From the NCBI GenBank assembly GCA_009869945.1, contig WIXG01000144.1, forward strand, positions 114,608 to 178,607: 64,000 nucleotides of DNA, in the 5' to 3' direction. Shown piece after piece: positions 56,301-64,000 of the stretch. The position numbers and the translations under genes were made by a program. How positions within the stretch are numbered: the stretch's first letter is position 1; every line of letters begins with the position of its first letter. Source of the stretch: Mesaphorura yosii. Lineage: Eukaryota; Arthropoda; Collembola; Poduromorpha; Tullbergiidae. The notes beneath the pieces are model-generated. The model had not been told where the DNA came from, made no database searches, and was given only the letters and a program-made list of their open reading frames with translations.

Positions 56301-59300
56301 TCGACAAGGTGCATGCAATTTGCAAATTTGTTTTCGCCAATTTCCACGGTACTTCTACATTTTTCGCATGTTCTGTATCGAATTTGAGGAAAAACTTTCT
56401 AATTCTCGTTTGCAAACTTTCCATTCCAATTCCTCTGCTCATCGGACGGGAAAAATCGTCCTTTGTGCTCGGTGCGTGCGTCGTACATGAATTTCAATAA
56501 TTACAAGAGTAAATAGGCCAGGTCAGGCAGTTGGGTGCACATGAAAAGTAAACTTTCACATCATCAATGCAATGGAATGAACACAGCGACCAAATGGAGT
56601 GAGTTTTGTTGAAGCATTGCATTGAAACCAGCCGCGAAAGGCAGGCAGGGATTGCCTTTGAGGCTTTCACGAAAGTTAATTGCCGCAGCCAAATCAAATC
56701 AACTGCTTTCATTTCATTCATTCGACGTGCTTCTGTTTCTGTTTGTTGCTTTCGCTCCGCCGCTTTACACTGTACTGCACGGGCTTGGATTTGGAAACTT
56801 TTGCATTATTCAGCCTGAATTCCCACCAAAAGCCCATAAATCAATACACATTAAATACTGGAGGATAAAGCTTTACTTCTGACTGTGAACTGGGTCGGTC
56901 GTTGCTTTGCTTTGTGGTTAGTGCACTAGAATTCTGGAATTGGAGGGCTTAATTACAAACCGCGAGGCCTGGTATTGCCAGAAATGGAATGGAATTGAAA
57001 ATCCACTGCCAATGCAGTGCCGATGCCAGTGTCCATGAAGCCAAGCCGATTCTTGTTCTGTTCTCTGTTATTATTTTTTCAATTTGCTTCGTTTGCCACA
57101 AACACAAACGGCTGGCATGAAACACGAAAGTTGTGATATATATAGAAATTCACATTTCACAAAATGAAATTCGTGTTCACAATAGCTGGGTCGAGGATGA
57201 GACGAATTGAATGCTATGCTGGTTTGCTGGCTTGATTTTGAAATGTTGTTTTTCTTCTACTTCTGCTTCTGCTCTGAATAGGCTCTTAAATTGAACTTCT
57301 CCGGCGCATTGCATGTCGTCTGCGTTTTCGTTTTCCTTTCATGCCGCGCCCGCCTGAGTTTCAGTCCAGTCCGACATCAGCTTATGGCTTATGGCATTGG
57401 CATAAAAGAATTTTATATTAAAGTCAAAATGTTGTGTTTCATTTCATGGTTTGTACTTATTTATTTAGTGCTGCAGCTGCTTTGCTGAACCAGCATGTAG
57501 GCTTAGCGAGTGAAAGATCAAGAGAAAGTCTTCTCAAGCAAGGAAAGACAAAACACGAACTCGAATCAGACGCAAAAGCAAAGCGTCATCGTGAGACTCC
57601 CTGCTAGGCGGGCGAGCAGCTCGTTCCTGCTTCATAACACATGGGAGATCAACTAGAAAACGACGACAGAGATCAGATCACGCAGAGCAGCGCAGTGAAA
57701 GCGAGCGAGTGACTTGACAAAGAATGAGAAATTGGTTGGATAAAGTGAATCCATTTAGGATGAACTCGTCTGGCCCGCCATGACCTGGCGAGGCTTTCTT
57801 TTCTCTTCACCGTCCTCACTCGCTTGTCCCGTGCGGCCTATAATGCGATGAAGGTGACATTTGCCGTGTACGAGCACTCAAATCGACAAATACAAAACCA
57901 ATACACGACCCCACGACGGCGGAAGCAAGGCACTAATGCCAAGATGCCAAGGGATAAGGGTTTCGGGACAAGAAACGAGATGAGAGGGAATTCTTTCCGG
58001 TCGCGCCTGCCTTCTTTTGTGCCGCTCCGTCTGGCTGAATGCTTCTTGCGTCTTGCTCGCCGTCGTCGTCGCCGTGTGTGCTCGGAGAAAGCAACAAACG
58101 ATGATGATGATGACATAACTCAATTTATGGTGGCTTTCAGTGGTCCTCTGCGAGTTGCAGTAGCAGCGTAGCAGGCACAAAATATTATGTTCAATAACCC
58201 GACGACCGTGCCAGATGGAATGAAATACACGGGCGGAATTTGTAAAATATGGCACACTCAGAAACACAAGATGAAAAGGAAAGTAATTTGTAGTCCATAA
58301 TGTCTCCAATGTCGCGTAATTGGTTGAGGTCACAGCAGCAGCATCATAACATCGTCATGCACTCAACACGGCAGGCAGGCGAGGCAGCTTTCACTGAGAC
58401 TTTCACTTTCCTGCTCTGGCCAGCAAGGACTTCGGCTTACACTGCACTGCATTCATTTCATTTTGCGCGGTTCCGCCTTTCTCTTATCCGATTCATGCTG
58501 TAAATCATGCTCGAAACAAAAGGAAAGAGAAAGTTTGCAGTTTCGCAGCGAAGAGCGAATAGGAAGTAGAAAACGGTGGAGAGTGGCTGGCCATTAAAGG
58601 TCAGGCAAAGATCAAGTCACTTCGCTCAGCGCTCGAACTCGAACTCAAGCATCAACTCGCGTCTGCCTCTGCTGCATGTGCTCGTTCGCTCGTTAAGAGC
58701 AGCTGCTCAAATGGACCATGATGAAGATATTTTTAACCCGCGACGGGTAAAGTAAACTAAACTCCAGCGTCCAGCCAAGAGCACACAAGCAAAGCAATAC
58801 GCATCATAGGCCGAAGGTAATTTAGCAGTAATCACTTCCGACTGACGCTGGACACTAATTCATAACCAAATTCCCAGAATTTGTGGATGCGCGTCCGTCT
58901 GCTCATAAAGCAACGACGTAACATAACAAAATAAATACGCGGCCGGGCCGGACCGGACGATGACGCGGCGGACGGGAGTTCATATGACATATGAGCTCGA
59001 GTAAACAAACACGAGTAGAGAGAAATCGAAGCTGACGGAAGGTGAGATTACGAGCCAATAAGACGTCTACGTAACCTGGTGAGGTAAGAGCATTATTATT
59101 TAATATTAGTGTCAGTTTTTGTATTTTACTGCTGCTGGCTGTTGTTGTTGAACGCGTCAGGAAATGAAATTGATTCTATTTTTAGTATAATATCGGATGC
59201 TGCGACGCGGGCGAAAATGGTTGGGTGTATCACGACGAAAGACGTGGGAAGATCATAATCGCACTGTTGAGTATTAGGATTCAAATTACGGGATGCTTTC

Positions 59301-59573
59301 ACTTCACTCTAATCGCAACAGGTTCGGCAAAAGAGTAGGTTTCACGGTGGGAAAACACACAGCGCCAGCAATAATGAGGGTAAATTCCTATTTACAATAA
59401 GCAATAATAATAATAGTAAAATATAAGGTTCTTATTGCCATTGCTATTGTTTCGACTTCGTTGATGAGCATGAGCACGAAATGAACAGGGAGAGGTGAGA
59501 GCAGTGAGCAGTGGCGGAGAAAGTCCTCCGTAATCATAAAATGCAGACTGTATAAATAAATATAAATGTGCGT

Positions 59574-59607
59574 GCTGGCTGGCTGGCTGGCTGGTTGGCT
59601 GGCTGGC
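59574..59607. repeat. (GCTG)n microsatellite
   Basis: About eight units of GCTG with one G-to-T interruption. Confidence 0.9.
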
Positions 59608-60835
59608 GTGAGCGACGATGACGATGACGTGTTTGTACACGGAATAAGTTATGCCGTGCCAGCCTGTACGAAGTACGCGTACAAACCAGCAGTAGCAGTG
59701 AAAGTAATCTAGTACCTTGTCTTGCTCGCACTTGGCACACAGACAGGGCAAGGCAAGGCAGGCAGCAGGAAGGGCGCAACAGGTTTTGAATTTTCCTTCG
59801 GCGGCTCAGGCTCTGTGGATTTTGAGCTTATGTTCTCTTTTGCCCTGTTCTTATACTCAATGCTACAATGTATGCTGTTGCTTTCTCGTCGTCGTACATC
59901 ACGAATCTATCTTTGCTGCTACTGCTCTTTTTCCTGCCGCCGCTCATCTTTCTTTATTAGCTTTCTCTCGCTGCGCTGCACTCTGAATAAGAATGGAAAT
60001 GGTTGTAATACGAAGAGATGAGATGGACTCAACTTTCTTCACTTTTCTTCATTACACTTGTGCATTACGAGAGGACTGTGAGCTGGATTTGTACTCATTC
60101 CGTAATCTCTCGTTTTCTCCTTACTTTCACTCAGCTTTCACTGTCGCTGCTTTCTCCTCCTCCATGGGCACTCTATTGTCTGGTGATGCCGCGTCATCAT
60201 TTGTTGTTGATATCAATTTGTATGGAAATTCCGAGTATCGAATTGAAGCGAGTAGCGAGACACTTGCGAGATGTGAGTTGGTTGCACTTTTGCGTTGCGT
60301 CACTGTGCGGCGTGGCGCGGCGGAGCGCGGGCGCCATGGCCGTTGCATCCTGGAGAAAATTGTACTGTGCTGTACTTGCCGTACCGGAATTAACCAGAAG
60401 CCAGACAAGTAGTACAAAAGTTTTCGCGGTGTATCACTCGTAATCTTTTGGGAACAACTTTGCCCATGGAATCCCAAGTGATTTATTTTATCTTTAGCCG
60501 CCTGTGTCTATTTGCGCTGTTAACATCATTATTACGCTCCCAATGACTGCGCACCCGCCGTTGTCGTTGTCGCCCTGTGTCTCATAAAATCTTTATCCGG
60601 ACGATCGAACGGTAGCATTTAGCATTAGCGTTACCGCCAGTTCCAGCTTTTAACCCACATATCCAATAATAATGGTAACGATAATCTCATTATAACCAAC
60701 CCGACCACGTTCTCGATACGAGTTCAAACGCGTAAAGCGTAATGCGAACATGCATGCATAAAACCACCACCGTCCCCGCCACAAAGCCAGTACAGTCCAG
60801 AGTACAATTAAGAAAGTTTCAGGACAAAGTTTTCA

Positions 60836-60870
60836 CTTTCCTTTCCTTTCCTTTCCTTCCCTTCCCTTCC
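60836..60870. repeat. (CTTTC)n / (CCTTC)n pyrimidine tract
   Basis: Pure pyrimidine tract of pentamer units on the plus strand. Confidence 0.9.
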
Positions 60871-63800
60871 AACTTTGTAAATTACTTTTTACACTGCGTC
60901 ACACGCGTGACGCGCTGGCTGGCTGGCCCTTTGTGGTTCATGCCGAGCGCCCGGCTCGTCCTTGTCTGCCTGCCTGCCTGTTGGCATTAACATCACCATC
61001 ACAGTCATCATTCTCTTCTCATTACAATTGCCATTGCCGGCACTACTTTTTCTGGCGCGGGACTGGCAATCAGCAATTTCTGCCATGCCCTTTTGTCTTT
61101 GTCTCATGAAATTATGTAGGCCGGCCTCGAAACGAACCGCATTCATCATGAATGCACCTCGCATTGGTTTGAGTTTCTCGATACACGAAACTCAAATTCA
61201 CATTGCCCCGCGCTAGACACAAGCCGAGAAACGGACATAATTAAACGCCAGTGAAGGACGGCCAAGCCGAATTCGAGAATTCCCTTAGAATTAAATGAAA
61301 TATAATCAATAACTTTTAGCAAGCAGCCATGGCCCAAGCTAGCAGCAAAGTTGTTATTAAATTTCCATATTTTTACATACAAAACTCAAACCAGAGCTGA
61401 CATTACATTTATCACTCAGAATTATTCTGATTTGGGAGAAGAAAGCGCAAAACACGAAACGCAGAACGACAGACAATACGAGTGGGGACGCGAACGCGAA
61501 AGTTTCTTGTTCTTCTGAAAGAAAAGTTTTTTTTTAAAGTAACGTCAACGTGTGCGACTCTAATTAAATTATTCTCACTCAATACGGAGCGAACGAACGA
61601 GCGGGCTGGCTGCGCGTGGAGAAAGTTGGCCTGGCCTGGCGCGGAGAAAGCAGCAGCAGCTTCGTGGCGATGACATTTCAATATCCGTGCGATGCGATGC
61701 GCGATTGTAATGCAATGTATTGAGGGCATTGTGCGCGTGAATAAAATAGATTTTAGAACCTAATTGCGTTCTCCTGTCCTGTTCCGTACTTCTATCCATT
61801 TTCTACTTTCTCCCGTACGCGCGGCACAAATTTTCCTGTGCCGTGTCTCGAGTCTCAACCGACGGACCGAATCTCGTCTGGAATTCAGAACACATTTGTA
61901 TTATTTGTGGTCTTACTTTCCCATTGTACCATTGTGCCTATTGACAATTGAGAATGATGATGATGACGATGCCGACGATAGTGATCATCAGCTGCACGGA
62001 CACAATGCAGCTAAGCCAAGCCAGCGCACTACAATGTAATAATGTGATACTTTTGGGAGATTGGTTCAAATCAGCAGCAGTGCTGTTGTTGTGCGGTAGT
62101 TTTTATTTCCTAAACACGTACCTCGTCGCCCGTCGTGGTACAGCCCACAATAGTAGCAGTAGCAGCACTAATACATAACAATCAACAAAATGTATAATCT
62201 CTCCTGCTCACAAACTTTCTCTTCTCCTTCTTTGAAACTTCCTGAGGAACTTTATTATTCACCGTACGCCGCATTTACTGTGTATTGTGCTTTGTGCCTG
62301 GTGGATTGTTGTCCTCTATTTTTGTATCTGTGGTCTCGTACTTGTTTCCTTTGTCTACCTGCTCGCGCCCGCGTTTCTTAGAAAGTCAACCCACGATCAG
62401 GCGATCAGGCAGGATACGCCGAGGCGTAAAATACGAGTGCAGCTCTTCAACCATAACTAACAGTCTTACTTGTCTCAGAAATTGGCTACTTTTTCACTGC
62501 TTAACTTTTTCAGATCTCAGACGACCCACTCGCGAACTCGCACTCGAAATGGGAGCAAGGAGAAAGTTTAAACTTTTGATAGCCCAAAAGTTTCATGGTG
62601 CTCCTCGTCGCTGCCGAGCGATCGAGCTTGAAACTGGAAAAGCGTGATTTAAAAGTATACAAAAAGTAGCAAAGGAGCATAAGAGCGCATAAAATATACA
62701 AAGTGAAAGTAGTTACTAAAAATTTGGGGTTTCATTTGATTTTCTCGCGTGTTTGTGCTAGCGCTTTGCGCCTAGGAATTCAGCCGGCGACGACGACGAA
62801 AGCGAAAGACAAGAGACAGGCGCCTGGAGCATCAATTCTTTATCATCACGCAGCTGATTGCGACTACGAACTGCGATGCAAAGTGCAAACTCTTCTCAGG
62901 AATCTTCAGCCTTGCCTTGCATCAGACAGCAGCATGCCTTTCTTTTACTTTTACCTGTCCTTTCACAGTGTACCTGTGCCAGATTCAGGCTCAGGCTCAA
63001 GCCAGGATTTTGCATTGTATCGTGGCACGGCACAAAATAGAAATCGATTTTCTCGTGCTTTTGCTTTTGTACCTTTCCGTGGCGGTGGCGGTGGCGTGGC
63101 GTGGCCGTGGCTTCCTTTTTTTACAATTTCTGTGCCATGCCTGCCTGCTATGCTTTGGCTTGGCTTGCGTTGTCTTCCAATTTCCTCTTACGTAACACTT
63201 TTGTTTGTGAATCATCCTGCTATCAACATCAACACACTCCAGTCAATTTCTCACAAGTCACAAGTCGGCTCGTCGAGTGTGTGTATTGGAAAACAAATCA
63301 ATTCAAATTCCAGTGAACTCTGAATTCTGAATTCCGCATCGCATCGCGAGTTTAAATTGAAAACGGACCGAAATTGGCTCAATAATCTATCGAGTCTAGT
63401 TGCCAGTCTAGTTTGAGGCTTCAAACCGGAATGGAATTCCTTATGCCTGCCGTCAGTTGTCAATATAATTATGGAAATGACAAATTCTTTCCATTGCATT
63501 GGCCATTTTACGCGCTTAGCGCTTTATATGATGAAGAATAAAAGAAAAGGCAGAAAAGAAGCTGACGCTGAAGCTAAGCTCATCAGAATCGGGATTAGAA
63601 TTAGAATTCGTATTCTGGAACACGTTGACGTTATATCGTGAGCGTGCTTTGGAAGATTGCTTCATTTTCGAATACGTGTGACATTGTTATGGCTTGGCTG
63701 CGAATTCGACCAATGAAAAATGAAAAATAGTTGCGACTTGCCATATGCGATTTTATGGCTCCCATACGTCGACGGCTACGGCCCCATTTCACATTTTAAA

Positions 63801-64000
63801 GTATACCGAGTGAAAGATGAATTACAATAATAACCCAGATAACCACGGTTAGTCGGCACATAATTGGATGGCAATCGCCAAATCGGGGGTTAGTTGAACA
63901 AAAGATCGAATCGGGCAAAATTATTGGTTAATTATGGGGCTGACTCAATAAATGGTTAATTGGGAAATAGCCACTTTGAATAAACGGTCCACTGTTGGGA

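Larger units (their letters stand above)
53386..64000. other. No gene recognised; probable far 5' intron or flank of RIM/Fife-like gene
   Basis: 10.6 kb without a convincing exon on either strand. The word GGAGAAAG/CTTTCTCC continues at 54214, 54960, 55055, 58084, 59516, 60150, 61618, 61643, 61806 and 62559, at the same density as in the confirmed introns, which suggests that the same transcription unit extends through here. Long frames such as 57824-58171 have low-complexity, non-protein-like content. Confidence 0.45.

Noticed and set aside
57824-58171. Possible 115-aa gene
   Set aside because: Low-complexity Arg/Asp runs, no domain, no splice partner, in a repeat-rich noncoding region.
59574-59607. 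Short GCTG repeats as a CRISPR-like or satellite array
   Set aside because: Plain microsatellite: no spacers and no higher-order unit.
1-64000. tRNA or rRNA genes
   Set aside because: I recognised no cloverleaf A/B-box pairs or rRNA segments by eye; a covariance search would be needed to exclude tRNAs.

Overview
This window looks like arthropod nuclear DNA, most plausibly from a springtail (Collembola). Genes are split by short GT-AG introns (about 66-160 nt, a few near 400 nt), poly(A) signals lie close to or inside stop codons, and the receptor-type genes are arthropod in character. The species is inferred, not proven. All exon joins were read by hand from splice sites, reading-frame phase and family knowledge; no alignment or RNA evidence was available.

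From 1 to 16.2 kb the window is a crowded mix: a 5'-cut 7TM chemoreceptor, a six-finger C2H2 zinc-finger protein, a small acidic-tailed protein, an N-terminally truncated queuosine-nucleotide glycosidase (QNG1) fragment, a SmydA-type SET/MYND protein, an unrecognised 162-aa protein, three tandem intact 7TM chemoreceptor genes, and a Thr-rich single-pass membrane protein. Two decayed chemoreceptor C-terminal exons (6.7 kb and 16.1 kb) flank the tandem receptor array.

From 16.6 to 22.1 kb lies a five-exon Toll-family receptor on the minus strand (signal peptide, LRRs, LRRNT/LRRCT cysteine clusters, TM, TIR). Its third intron in transcription order, between the two large LRR exons, contains a complete plus-strand gene for a secreted T4-type (GH24) lysozyme with a C-terminal SH3-like domain. 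An antibacterial effector thus sits antisense inside an immune receptor gene, and GH24 enzymes are typical of phage, bacteria and fungi, which suggests an old horizontal acquisition. This is the most striking feature of the window.

From 24 to 28.6 kb is a housekeeping block: RIOK1 (+), MPV17L2 (-, convergent with RIOK1) and PPIE (+, divergent from MPV17L2).

From about 29.8 kb to at least 53.4 kb a minus-strand gene encodes a RIM/Fife-type presynaptic active-zone scaffold (FYVE-like zinc finger, PDZ, one degenerate C2, Gln/Pro tail), with at least 10 coding exons. Its introns of 4.5 to 7.8 kb contrast with the tiny introns elsewhere. One holds a dead MULE-type DNA transposon with inverted repeats. 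The noncoding DNA from about 39 to 62.6 kb is studded with a short word, GGAGAAAGY (26 copies of GGAGAAAG/CTTTCTCC counted by eye against about 0.7 expected), a related AGTGAAAGY word and a GCCTGCCTG word. These are strong candidates for an unrecognised regulatory code or dispersed micro-repeat. No gene was recognised from 53.4 kb to the end.
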